Shown here in pieces: positions 9,101 through 16,810 of a stretch of 64,000 bases of DNA. This DNA comes from AC-37 sp036389835 (GTDB taxonomy: Bacteria > Actinomycetota > Thermoleophilia > Solirubrobacterales > Thermoleophilaceae). The position numbers and the translations under genes are program-made. Positions within the stretch are counted from its first letter, which is position 1; every line of letters starts with the position of its first letter. The notes below the pieces were generated by a model. It saw only the letters and a list, made by a program, of their open reading frames with translations, did not search any database and was not told the DNA's origin. Location: assembly GCA_036389835.1 (NCBI GenBank), contig DASVWC010000087.1, positions 1 through 64,000 of the forward strand, given 5' to 3'.

Positions 9101-10224
9101 TGATGAACCTGTTCGAGAACCCGATCGTCGCCAACCTCGACGGCGGCGACGGGCTCGAGGTGATCAAGGGCGGGCTCACGCTCAACCAGCTCGTGAACAT
9201 CGGCGTCGCGACCGGGCAGAACCTCCCGTACAACCACGTCGTGCAGGCCTGGAACGGGCGGACCGGCGAGTCGCTGCCGGCGTTCCCGCAGGCGGTCGAG
9301 GACTTCCAGCTCCTGTCCAGCCCGGCCGTCGCCGACGTCTCCGACGCCGCGGGGCCCGAGATCCTCGCCGGCACCGGGCTCTACTACCTGCGCAACATCA
9401 ACGCCGGCGGCGCCGAGGGCAGCGGCTGGCCGAAGTTCACCGGCGGCTGGATCTTCGTCACGCCCGCGGTGGGCGACGCGGACGGCGACGGCAAGCTCGA
9501 CGTGGCCGCGATGACGCGCGAGGGCTGGAGCTTCCTCTGGAGGACGGACCGCCCAGCCTGCGGGGGCAACGACGAGTGGTGGACCTCGCGGCACGACGAG
9601 TGGAGCACCGGCGCGTACGGGACCGACAGCCGCCCGCCCGGGACGCCGCGCTCGTTCAAGGTCGTGACGGGGCGCTCGACGGCCGGCCTGAGCTGGACCG
9701 CCCCGGGCGACGACTGGGCGTGCGGCAGGGCGAAGGAGGCCGTGGTGCTGGCGTCGGCCACCCCCATCACGCGCCCGTCGGACGGCAAGGCGATCGCGCG
9801 GATCCCGGCGCCGGCGGCGGGCGGCGAGGTGAGGACGACGGTCGCCCGCAGCGAGAAGCGGCGCCACTTCGCGGTGGCATACGTGGACGACGCCGGCAAC
9901 TGGGGGCACGCCGCGGGACTCAGGAGCGCCACGAGCAAGAAGAAGAAGGCGAAGCCGAAGCTGCGCGTGCGCGTGTCGCCCGCGCGGGTGGCCGTGCGCA
10001 GGCGCACCTGCTTCGTGGTGCGCGTCACGTCGAAGGGCAGGCCGGTGAAGAAGGCGCTGATCCACATCAACGGCAAGGGCGTCAGGCGCACCGACCGCCG
10101 CGGTCGCGCGGTGCTGTGCCGGCGCTACTTCACGCCCGGCACGCGCTCGGTCAAGGCGGCGCGCGGCGGCTTCACGAGCTCGACCACGAAGCTGAGGGTC
10201 GTGCGGCGGCGGTCGCGGCGCTAG
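6196..10224 (+). CDS. Giant secreted subtilisin-like protease with FG-GAP repeats
   Basis: 1342 residues with GTG start and an N-terminal signal (AAGALVAVLALQGVALAA). The S8 triad can be placed at D133 (AILDTGI), H243 (NNHGSG) and S410 (TGSVATGQASGAAGL; the usual GTSMA is altered to TGSVA). Behind the catalytic domain at least seven calcium-type FG-GAP/VCBS repeats carry D-x-D-G-D cores (DVDGDHEPEIV, DLDRDGRLEIA, DIDGDGKPDLV, DVDGDGKLDAI, DADGDGKLDVA and others), forming a propeller like integrin alpha. A lysine-rich linker and an Ig-like basic domain close the protein. It should act outside the cell on proteins or in surface adhesion. The start has no clear ribosome site; the gene follows the sigma factor by 27 bases and its 3' end overlaps the convergent transporter gene by 53 bases. 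Confidence 0.85.
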   Translation: MRSRGVRASSAAGALVAVLALQGVALAAFPGGDANESVRVNAPNDPSFDRCESDNEGGASCSNVFDEEIGRFGFAPSSSQFTATYKNPAGTTRQQQQNTLAGRNALGQISGVSADRAWKLSTGRPDVQIAILDTGIRWENEGLRTKVHLNAGELPNPQGCSKHDCNGDGAFNVDDYVSDSRVKPDGGVEPADKLLDGGDVIAAFSDGRDGDGNGYPDDIAGWDFFDDDNDPFDASSYSSANNHGSGRAVEAAQQTNDGKGGTGLCPRCQVVPMRIWDTFVADTNNAAQAALYAADNRIEVVEASIGGLINTRFARDAFAHAYRQGVFFTIVSSDLNTADHNFPTAYDEPMQVQGAVADVNGLGQSGAEVGEFLGDLGIPTNAPVGTWFRNSGTSQYGAHAHIVMHGTTGSVATGQASGAAGLIVSYARERGRDLAPNEVKQLFTMTAEDVVAENTVGTGVPDPAHPGWDQHFGYGRPDLGLALERIRDGKVPPQAFLDSPEWFTPLNVERQGSVGVSGRISARTGTYRWKLQWAPGVEPGESEFRDAVPEQTSAFALNRELGRIDLAQVRAALDARPGGGATDDPTAPSKGPGDRDPNEPAFTVRLVVTDADGNRGEDRKQLFAYRDSSLHAGWSRYNGDGGETSQRLYDLDGDNRLDVIEPSSSGDLRALRFDGEPLESFNGGRPVRTGLYTNARVNAPGYRSVPPPREPLRVPAIGDVDGDHEPEIVVSAGEHVYAWNADGSRVRGFPVRVNPDFSKPADRTKENHVKRGFIASPTLVDLDRDGRLEIAIAALDQHLYAWDGRGDAVRGFPVKLAVAADKLVGAESINTVSAGDIDGDGKPDLVVPTAEIDDPLQQPEGDVAGAIRNVVTTLAANALGKSGRTYAVSSEGRFLPGWPAKPNGTVPDALPLVGPGVDYALGDVDGDGKLDAIGGVATGDVQARHADGAAFTTYDPSPATGEHVDRSKVMNLFENPIVANLDGGDGLEVIKGGLTLNQLVNIGVATGQNLPYNHVVQAWNGRTGESLPAFPQAVEDFQLLSSPAVADVSDAAGPEILAGTGLYYLRNINAGGAEGSGWPKFTGGWIFVTPAVGDADGDGKLDVAAMTREGWSFLWRTDRPACGGNDEWWTSRHDEWSTGAYGTDSRPPGTPRSFKVVTGRSTAGLSWTAPGDDWACGRAKEAVVLASATPITRPSDGKAIARIPAPAAGGEVRTTVARSEKRRHFAVAYVDDAGNWGHAAGLRSATSKKKKAKPKLRVRVSPARVAVRRRTCFVVRVTSKGRPVKKALIHINGKGVRRTDRRGRAVLCRRYFTPGTRSVKAARGGFTSSTTKLRVVRRRSRR

Positions 10225-12346
10225 GCGGGCCGGCCTCCGCGCCCAGCCCGAAGCGCTCGTGCAGCCGCCGCAGCGGGCGCGGCGCCCACCAGTTGCGCCG
10301 GCCGAGGAGCTGCATCAGCGAGGGGACCAGCAGGGCGCGCATGATCGAGGCGTCGATCAGGACGGCGGCCGCGGTCCCGACTCCCACCTCCTTGATGAAG
10401 ATCACGCGCGAGGTGGCGAACGCGCCGATCGCCACCGCGAACAGGAGCGACGCCGCGGTGACGATCCGCCCGGTGCGCTGGAGCCCGAGCGCGACGGCGT
10501 CGCCGTCGGAGGCGCCGGCGTCCCGCGCCTCCTTGATCCGCGCCAGCAGGAACACGCCGTAGTCGGTCGAGAGGCCGAAGGCCATCGCGAACAGCACGAG
10601 CGGCTGCGTGGTGTCGAGCGCGCCCGGGCTCGTGAAGTCGAGCAGCCCCTCGAGCCGCCCGTCCTGGAAGACCAGGACCAGCAGCCCCATCGCCGCGGCG
10701 ACCGTGAGCAGGTTCATCAGCAGCGCCTTCACCGGCAGCACCAGCGAGCCGGTCATCGCGAAGAGGATCAGCAGGGTGGTGAGCGCGAGCAGCCCGAGCG
10801 CGAACGGCATGTGGTCGCGCAGGCTGTCCTTGAGGTCCACGAACTCGGCGGCCTCGCCGCCCACGCCGAAGTCGAACCGCGCGGGCAGCGCGCGCACGTC
10901 CTCCACGAGCTCAGCGCTCCGCGGCTCGGTGAAGTGCTCGCGCGTGACCACGTCGATCCGCCACAGGCCGGCGCCCGCCGGCTGGGGATCGCGGACCGTC
11001 ACCGCGCCGGGCACCGCCTCGATCCGGCGGGCCAGCTCGGTGGCGGCGTCGCGGTCGCCGGTGTGTGCGGCGACGATCAGCGGGGTGTCCTGGTTGGCGG
11101 GGAAGCGGGTGCTGAGCTCGTCGAAGGCCCGGCGCGGCTCCGACTCGCCCGGCAGCACCTCGGGGCCGACCGTCGTGAAGCTCGCGCCCGCGAACGGAGC
11201 CGCCATCGCGAGCAGCGCGACGGACGCCACGAGGGCGATCCAGCCGGGGCGCCGCTGCACGAAGCGCGAGATCCGGAACCACGCCCCGCGCCGCGGGTCG
11301 GTGGCCTCCTCCTCGGCTGCGCGGCGGAGCCGCTTCGGCGCCAGGGAGTCGACCCGCCGTCCGAGCAGCGCGAGCACGGCCGGCAGGACCACGAGCGCGA
11401 CGGCCGCCGCGAGCAGCGACACGGTGAGCCCGCCGACGCCCATCGAGTACAGGAAGCGCTGGGGGAACACGAGCAGCGACGCCATCGCGGCGGCCACGGT
11501 GAGCGAGCTGAACAGGACCGTCCGCCCGGCGCTGCGCACGGTGCGCGCCAGCGCCTCCGGCCCGGGCCCGGAGACCGCGATCTCCTCGCGGTAGCGGGAC
11601 ACCATGAACAGGCTGTAGTCGATCGCGAGCCCGAGGCCGAGCCCGGTCACCAGGTTCAGCGCGAAGATCGACAGCTCGACGCCCTCGCTGATCACGCGGA
11701 GGGCCAGGAACGTGAGCACGATCGACAGGCCGCCGACGAGCAGCGGCAGCGCCGCGGCCACGAGGCTCCGGAAGAACCAGAACGAGAGCAGGAACAGGAC
11801 CGGGAACGCGATCAGCTCGGCGGTGCGGAGGTCCTCCTCGACGATCGCGTTGGCCTCCTCGGCGGCCAGCAGCCCGCCGCCGAGCATCACGCCCGGCGCG
11901 TCGCCCAGCGTCGCCTCGAGCCGCTCGGCGATCCCCTCGTCCTCGGCCGACGCCTTCGGCGTGGCTGTCACGAAGGCGGAGCGGCCGTCGCGCGCGACCA
12001 TGCTCTCGGTCCCGCCCGGGCCGAACGGCGAGCGCACGAGCGCGATGCCCGGGTCGGCGCTCAGCTCGCGCGCCACCTCGTCCACGCGCGCGCGGCCCCT
12101 GGCGGAGCGGACGGCGCCGCCCGGCGTGACGATCGCGACCACGCCGGGGTCCACGTCGAGGCCGGTCGCCGACTCGAGCCGGTCGGCGGTGCGGATGCTC
12201 TCGGTGCCGGGGTCGTCGTCGCTGTAGGGGCCGAGCCGGTCCGCGACCGACCCCCCGAGCGCGCCTGCGACGATCGCCGCGACCAGCGCGGCGAGGACCA
12301 CCGCCTTGCCGTGGCGCCCCGCTAGGCCTGCCAGCCGGTCGAGCAC
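10172..12346 (-). CDS. MMPL/RND-family membrane transporter
   Basis: 724 residues, about twelve membrane helices in two halves, each opening with one helix and a large extracellular loop. The paired motifs GLGLAIDYSLFMVSRYREE and FGLSTDYGVFLLARIKEA carry the D-Y dyads of the proton relay of MMPL proteins, which export lipids or hydrophobic compounds. GTG 12346 is the chosen start: it stands two bases behind the stop of the PadR gene and has GGAGGT (12356-12351) four bases further up. The open frame continues upstream antiphase to the PadR gene but that part is not real. The pair is a classical regulator-exporter operon. The 3' end overlaps the protease gene tail by 53 bases. Substrate unknown. 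Confidence 0.88.
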   Translation of the reverse strand: MLDRLAGLAGRHGKAVVLAALVAAIVAGALGGSVADRLGPYSDDDPGTESIRTADRLESATGLDVDPGVVAIVTPGGAVRSARGRARVDEVARELSADPGIALVRSPFGPGGTESMVARDGRSAFVTATPKASAEDEGIAERLEATLGDAPGVMLGGGLLAAEEANAIVEEDLRTAELIAFPVLFLLSFWFFRSLVAAALPLLVGGLSIVLTFLALRVISEGVELSIFALNLVTGLGLGLAIDYSLFMVSRYREEIAVSGPGPEALARTVRSAGRTVLFSSLTVAAAMASLLVFPQRFLYSMGVGGLTVSLLAAAVALVVLPAVLALLGRRVDSLAPKRLRRAAEEEATDPRRGAWFRISRFVQRRPGWIALVASVALLAMAAPFAGASFTTVGPEVLPGESEPRRAFDELSTRFPANQDTPLIVAAHTGDRDAATELARRIEAVPGAVTVRDPQPAGAGLWRIDVVTREHFTEPRSAELVEDVRALPARFDFGVGGEAAEFVDLKDSLRDHMPFALGLLALTTLLILFAMTGSLVLPVKALLMNLLTVAAAMGLLVLVFQDGRLEGLLDFTSPGALDTTQPLVLFAMAFGLSTDYGVFLLARIKEARDAGASDGDAVALGLQRTGRIVTAASLLFAVAIGAFATSRVIFIKEVGVGTAAAVLIDASIMRALLVPSLMQLLGRRNWWAPRPLRRLHERFGLGAEAGPPSAATAAARPSASWSSS

Positions 12347-12348
12347 CC

Positions 12349-12912
12349 CTACCTCCCCGCCGCGGCGCGCGGGCGCGACTTCGCCTCGAGCTGCTCGTCG
12401 ATCCGGCCCCAGTACTCCGCGAGCCACTCGTTGAACGCGACGCCGAACTCGAGGACCATCCGCGGCCCCGGGTCGGGGTCGGGGTTCACGTCCGAGCGCA
12501 GCCCGCGGAGCTGCTCGGCCACGGCCTCGCTGCGCTCGCGGACGGCGCTCAGGTGCTCGCGCACCTCGCCGAGGTCGCGCCCCTCGGAGAAGAAGAGCTT
12601 GAGCAGGCCCTCGTCGCGCAGCTCCCACACGAGCTCGGCGCGGGAGCCCAGCCAGTCGTCGAGCGCGGCATCGCCGGCCGCGGTCATCGAGTAGACGGTG
12701 CGGCTGCGCCCGCCGGTGGGCTCCGGCGCGCCGGTGACCAGCCCGGCCTCCTCGAGGCGCTTCAGCTCGGGGTAGATCTGCCCGTAGCTCGTGGTCCAGA
12801 AGAAGCGCGCGGAGACGTCGACGAGCTGCTTGATCTCGTAGCCGGTGCGCTTGCCCATCCGCACCATCCCGAGGATGAGGCGTCCGGTGGGCGTGAGGGC
12901 CGGGGTGCTCAT
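12349..12912 (-). CDS. PadR-family transcriptional regulator
   Basis: 187 residues. The N-terminal winged helix (residues 8-85: LILGMVRMGKRTGYEIKQL, then YGQIYPELKRLEEAGLV, the PadR recognition helix and wing TGGRSRTVYSMT) is followed by a C-terminal helical dimerisation region about 90-175 (Vir_act_alpha_C type). It likely represses its own operon with the MMPL exporter and responds to a hydrophobic compound. Two copies of GATATATC lie 11-30 bases before the start codon, overlapping where the promoter and leader must be, which supports autoregulation. The gene is divergent from the DUF2510 protein, which may be controlled from the same site. Confidence 0.9.
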   Translation of the reverse strand: MSTPALTPTGRLILGMVRMGKRTGYEIKQLVDVSARFFWTTSYGQIYPELKRLEEAGLVTGAPEPTGGRSRTVYSMTAAGDAALDDWLGSRAELVWELRDEGLLKLFFSEGRDLGEVREHLSAVRERSEAVAEQLRGLRSDVNPDPDPGPRMVLEFGVAFNEWLAEYWGRIDEQLEAKSRPRAAAGR

Positions 12913-12922
12913 GGGTCACCAA

Positions 12923-12942
12923 GATATATCACAGCGATATAT
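12923..12942. promoter_or_regulatory. Probable PadR operator
   Basis: GATATATC, a five-base spacer (ACAGC) and GATATATC again. Each half is itself a palindrome, so the site is both a direct and an inverted repeat and stands out as the only AT-rich block in the region. It sits between the divergent PadR and DUF2510 genes. Confidence 0.6.
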
Positions 12943-13015
12943 CAAGCGCAAACGTGACGAGAGCGTCAGGCCGTGCTTGTATAGATCGTCGAAACCCTTC
13001 GCGAGAAAGAGACTC

Positions 13016-14005
13016 ATGAACCAGGGAAATCCGCCTCCGAATTGGTACCCGGACCCCAAGGGCGAGGCCGAGCTTCGCTACTGGGACGGCGGCCAGTGGA
13101 CCGAGCACACCCACTCGGGCCAGTCCGCGGCCGCGCCCGCTCCGGCGGCGCCGCCCCCGTCCACCGCTCCGCCGCCGCAGTCGCCGCCGCCGATGGCGAG
13201 TCAGGCCACCGCGGCGGGCGGCTACCCGCAGCAGGGCGGCTACGGCACGGCTCCGGCCGGCGGCCCGGCCGAGTCGGGCGGCGGGCTCGGCAAGCGGCTT
13301 CCACTGATCGTCGGCGCGGTCCTGGCCGTGGTCGCGATCGGCGTGGTCCTCGCGCTCGTGCTCGGCGGCGGCGATGACGCCCCCAGCGAGGCGGACAGGG
13401 CCAAGGACGCGGCGGAGGAGATCATCACCACGAAAGACACGTCCGCCTGCACCGAGCTCGCCACGCGCGACTTCCTCCAGAAGGCCACCGGCGAGTCCGG
13501 CGCCGCGGCGGTCAGCGCCTGCGAGGAGGATACGAGCGAGCCGTTCGGCGACAGCGCCGAGATCGAGGAGCCCGAGGTGACCGGCGACAAGGCCACCGTC
13601 GAGGCCAAGCTCGAGGGCGGCCAGCTCGACGGCGAGACGATCGAGCTCGAGCTCGTCAAGGAGGGCGAGGACTGGAAGATGGACGAGCTCGCGCGCGAGA
13701 GCCTGCTCGAGGGGAGCAAGGCCGAGTCGACCCTGATCAACACGGTCCTGAACTTCGGCTCCTCCGAGGGCCCGAAGGCGTGCGAGTACCTGAGCTACAC
13801 GGGGCTCCAGCGCCTCGGCGGCAAGAGCGGCTGCGAGAAGGAGTTCGCGAACGCGACGGCGGCCAACTACACGCCCCAGGACGTCAACATCCAGGGGAAG
13901 ACCGCCACGGTGGTGGTCGAGGAGACCCGCCAGAACAAGACGATCCAGTTCAAGGTTGCCCACGAGGCCGGGAACTGGAAGATCGAGTCCTTCCAGCAGC
14001 AGTAG
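13016..14005 (+). CDS. DUF2510 membrane protein with two extracytoplasmic repeats
   Basis: 329 residues. An N-terminal DUF2510 motif (NWYPDPKGEAELRYWDG..WTEHTH, residues 8-35) is followed by a Pro/Ala/Gln linker, one membrane helix (about 95-120, LIVGAVLAVVAIGVVLALVLGGG) and two related extracytoplasmic domains (about 125-225 and 232-325). Each domain has a cysteine pair and ends in an ..W K(M/I) E.. strand, resembling NTF2-like/DUF4878 folds. This is a common Actinobacteria architecture of unknown role, thought to sense or bind at the membrane. The start ATG 13016 is chosen because DUF2510 must begin there; a TATAGA box at 12980-12985 may be the promoter. It is divergent from the PadR operon. 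Confidence 0.8.
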   Translation: MNQGNPPPNWYPDPKGEAELRYWDGGQWTEHTHSGQSAAAPAPAAPPPSTAPPPQSPPPMASQATAAGGYPQQGGYGTAPAGGPAESGGGLGKRLPLIVGAVLAVVAIGVVLALVLGGGDDAPSEADRAKDAAEEIITTKDTSACTELATRDFLQKATGESGAAAVSACEEDTSEPFGDSAEIEEPEVTGDKATVEAKLEGGQLDGETIELELVKEGEDWKMDELARESLLEGSKAESTLINTVLNFGSSEGPKACEYLSYTGLQRLGGKSGCEKEFANATAANYTPQDVNIQGKTATVVVEETRQNKTIQFKVAHEAGNWKIESFQQQ

Positions 14006-14080
14006 GCCGGCGCCGGGCGCCCGCTGGCTGCGTCATCGGTCGCTCGCGTGCATTCGCACGCGTCGCGACCTGCCTCCTTG

Positions 14081-14147
14081 CCAGCGGACGCCCGGCTTGC
14101 CCTACTGCTGCTGGACCAGCGGACGCCCGGCTTGTCCTATCCGCTGG
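14081..14147. repeat. 19-bp direct repeat and hairpin between convergent genes
   Basis: CCAGCGGACGCCCGGCTTG occurs at 14081-14099 and again at 14116-14134, and the similarity continues for a few bases after one mismatch. The second copy opens a hairpin: CCAGCGG (14116-14122) pairs with CCGCTGG (14141-14147). The place, between the ends of two convergent genes, fits a factor-independent or paused terminator, though no T-run follows. Confidence 0.5.
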
Positions 14148-14158
14148 ATCTCGACTGG

Positions 14159-15124
14159 CTAGGAGCCCAGCACCCGCACGTGCACCCGCCGCCGCGGGCA
14201 CCCGGCGCGCTTGACGCTCGCCCGCACGAGCCCGGGCGTCGCGAGCGTCGCCGTGAGCTTGGCGCGTCCGCTGCCGTCGGTGAGAGCGCGCGCGCCGGCG
14301 AGGCTCACCCGCGCTCCGCGCGCGCAGAGCGACCCCGCGGGGGAGAGCCGCACCCGGAAGCGCGTCCGGCGCCCGGCCCGCACGTGGCGGGGTCGCACGG
14401 CGACGTCGACCGGTGCCGCGGCGAACGCGGTGCAGCGGCTCCCGGCCTCGACCGGGTCCCGCACGCCGTCGTGGAACGTGAACTCGCCGCGCGTCAGCCA
14501 GCGCCCGCCGGGCGGGCAGGTGGCGGGCGTGGTGAAGAAGGACCGTCCGCCCGCGACGCGCGGGGCCATCGTGAACGTGACCTCCCGGATGGCGGTCTCA
14601 CCGTCGGGGAACCCGCCCGGCGTCGGTGCCGGGGTGGCGTGCAGTCGGGTGCCCGCGATGTGGAAGCGGTCGTAGCCGATCACGGCGGACGAGCCGCGCT
14701 CGGTGACCATCTCGAGCCAGCTCCCCTGGGCGTGGAAGAGGTACACGTCGCCGACGAACGGGTCCATGGCCAGCGTGCCCGGGCGCGCGACGAGCGTCCC
14801 GCGGGCCATCAGCGTCTCGGGCGGGCAGGAGGCGGTCCCGTGCGCCTTGATGTCGGGGTCGCCGGCGGTGCAGGCGGGCACCGTGGACTCGTCGATCCGC
14901 GTGCCCGGAGGGAGGTCCACGAACAGGCTGCGGATGCGGGGCGGGCGTCCCTCGGGGTCGTGCTCGTCCTTGTAGAGGAAGCGCATGTGCACGCCGGTGG
15001 GCATCCCCGGCGTGGCCGTCAGGAAGCGCACCTCGAGCTCCGTGCGGTGGGCCGCCGACGCCACCGGGGCCAGCGCCAGCAAGGTCGCGGTCGCGGCGGC
15101 CAGGAGGGGTCGGCAGCGGTTCAT
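14159..15124 (-). CDS. Secreted protein of unknown function
   Basis: 321 residues with a clear signal peptide (MNRCRPLLAAATATLLALAPVASAA). The mature protein is rich in beta-strand-like segments and has six or more cysteines, including CTAGDPD, SCPPETL, TCPPGG, RCTAF, LCARGA and GCPRR, which could form disulfides. The C-terminal 90 residues (VDVAVRPRHVRAGRRTRF ... ) resemble an Ig-like or bacterial big-domain with a repeated V-x-L-A-G-A rhythm. I do not recognise a family with known activity. It converges on the DUF2510 gene and is divergent from the amine oxidase, 64 bases away. Confidence 0.7.
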   Translation of the reverse strand: MNRCRPLLAAATATLLALAPVASAAHRTELEVRFLTATPGMPTGVHMRFLYKDEHDPEGRPPRIRSLFVDLPPGTRIDESTVPACTAGDPDIKAHGTASCPPETLMARGTLVARPGTLAMDPFVGDVYLFHAQGSWLEMVTERGSSAVIGYDRFHIAGTRLHATPAPTPGGFPDGETAIREVTFTMAPRVAGGRSFFTTPATCPPGGRWLTRGEFTFHDGVRDPVEAGSRCTAFAAAPVDVAVRPRHVRAGRRTRFRVRLSPAGSLCARGARVSLAGARALTDGSGRAKLTATLATPGLVRASVKRAGCPRRRVHVRVLGS

Positions 15125-15188
15125 TCGCCCACGCTAGCGGCGCCGAAAACCCCTCGCCAGCCGCCAGTGGCTGTGTAACGATGGACCG

Positions 15189-16688
15189 GTGGGGGACAGC
15201 GGCCGCGGACTGAGGCGCAGGGACGTGATGGCGGGGGCCGCGGCCGCCGGCGCCGCCGCGGCCGTCGGCACCGAACGGGGTGCTCGCGCCGCCTCCAAAG
15301 GCAAGCGGAGGACGTACGACGTGGTGGTGATCGGCGCGGGGCTGGCCGGCCTGACCGCGGCGCGCCAGCTCGTGCGCAGCGGGCGATCGGTGGTGGTGCT
15401 CGAGGCGCGCGACCGGGTCGGCGGGCGCAACCTGGTCGAGTCGATCGGCGGCGGCGAGGTCGTGGAGCACGGCGGCCAGTTCTTCGGCACCGACGCGCTG
15501 CACTCGATCCAGCTCGCGGCCGAGTACGGGATCGGGACCATCCCGACCTACAACAGCGGCGACAACGTGCACCTCGCCGGCGGCGTGCGGTCACGCTATC
15601 CGGCGGGCGACGGGTCCAATCCGCTCACCGGTGCGCCACCCGACCCGGGGGCGCCGGAGTTCGCCGCGGCGCTCCAGGAGATCGACGCGATGGCGCGCGA
15701 GATCCCGCGCGAGGCCCCCTGGACCCATCCGCGCGCGGAGGAGTGGGACGGGATGACGCTCGAGTCGTGGCGCCGCGAGAACGTGCAGACCGAGGCGGGG
15801 CGCAGGTTCTTCGACACCGTCATGACGACGGTCCGGGCCTGCGAGCCGCGCGATACGTCGTTCCTCTCGTTCCTCGCCTACTGCGCGGCGGCCGGCGACG
15901 AGGGCAACCCGGGGACGCTGTCGCGGGTGATCGCGGTCAAGGGCGGCGAGCTGGAGCTGCGCTTCCAGGGCGGGTCGCAGCCGATCTCGCGGGCGGTCGC
16001 GCGCGAGCTCGGGGGACGCGTGGTGCTCGGCGCCCCCGCCCGCAGGGTGGTCGCGGACCGCCGGGGCGTGACCGTGGTGGGCGACCACGGGAGCTGGCGG
16101 GCCCGGCGCGCGATCGTCGCGCTCGCGCCCGCGCTCTGTGGCGGGATCGACTTCGACCCCCCGCTGCCGTACCACCGCGCTCAGCTCCACCACCGCTACC
16201 CGCAGGGGTCGATCATCAAGGTGCATGCGGTCTACGACCGGCCGTTCTGGCGCGACGAGGGGCTCACCGGCCAGGCCGTCGCGGACACCCCGCCGCTCAA
16301 GCTCACCTACGACAACTCGCCGGCGGACGGCACTCCGGGGATCCTGTTCGGCTTCATTCCCGCGGCGCTCGCCCGCGACTGGGGGCGGCGCCCGGCCGCC
16401 GAGCGCAGGGCGGCGGTGCTGAGCAACCTGACCGGCTACTTCGGCGAGCGCGCGGGCAACCCGCGGCTGTACCTGGAGAAGGACTGGCCGGCGGAGGAAT
16501 GGACGCGCGGCTGCTACTCCGGCTACGCGCCACCCGGCGTGCTCCTGGACTACGGCTTCGCGCTGCGCGAGCCGGTCGGCCGGATCCACTGGGCCGGAAC
16601 CGAGACCGCGGTGTACTTCGCCGGCCGCATGGAGGGCGCGGTGCGCTCCGGCCGGCGGGCGGCGGAGGAGGCTCTCGACGCGCTGTAG
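15189..16688 (+). CDS. Flavin-dependent amine oxidase with Tat-type signal
   Basis: 499 residues, GTG start. The N-terminus has LRRRDVMAGAAAAGAAAAVG, a twin-arginine motif and a weakly hydrophobic core, so the folded FAD protein is probably exported. The dinucleotide fold follows at about 40-75 (VVVIGAGLAGLTAARQL, then E at the end of the second strand, and RVGGRN), and the second FAD contact near the C-terminus reads IHWAGTETAVYFAGRMEGAV. This is the monoamine oxidase/polyamine oxidase/L-amino acid oxidase superfamily; hydrogen peroxide and an aldehyde or imine would be products. It stands 122 bases before the polyketide locus in the same direction; whether it takes part in that pathway is open. 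Confidence 0.85.
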   Translation: MGDSGRGLRRRDVMAGAAAAGAAAAVGTERGARAASKGKRRTYDVVVIGAGLAGLTAARQLVRSGRSVVVLEARDRVGGRNLVESIGGGEVVEHGGQFFGTDALHSIQLAAEYGIGTIPTYNSGDNVHLAGGVRSRYPAGDGSNPLTGAPPDPGAPEFAAALQEIDAMAREIPREAPWTHPRAEEWDGMTLESWRRENVQTEAGRRFFDTVMTTVRACEPRDTSFLSFLAYCAAAGDEGNPGTLSRVIAVKGGELELRFQGGSQPISRAVARELGGRVVLGAPARRVVADRRGVTVVGDHGSWRARRAIVALAPALCGGIDFDPPLPYHRAQLHHRYPQGSIIKVHAVYDRPFWRDEGLTGQAVADTPPLKLTYDNSPADGTPGILFGFIPAALARDWGRRPAAERRAAVLSNLTGYFGERAGNPRLYLEKDWPAEEWTRGCYSGYAPPGVLLDYGFALREPVGRIHWAGTETAVYFAGRMEGAVRSGRRAAEEALDAL

Positions 16689-16810
16689 GGGCAGGGCGAG
16701 CTGGCGGCACATTCCGACCCGCCAAGCGGTGCAACAATCCCATCACTCGGAAACCGCGGACGAGTATCCGCGGGACGCGGGGTCGCCATCGGCTCCGCGT
16801 TCGCACGGAG

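Noticed and set aside
6193..10065. Minus-strand open frame of about 1290 codons opposite the subtilase
   Set aside because: Composition artefact of GC-rich codons; the plus-strand frame has signal peptide, triad and repeats.
10172..12922. MMPL frame extended through the PadR gene
   Set aside because: PadR is in another frame with full domain structure; GTG 12346 with GGAGGT is the real MMPL start.
14081..14134. CRISPR-like repeat array
   Set aside because: Only two 19-bp copies, no regular spacers and no cas genes; no CRISPR is seen anywhere in the window.
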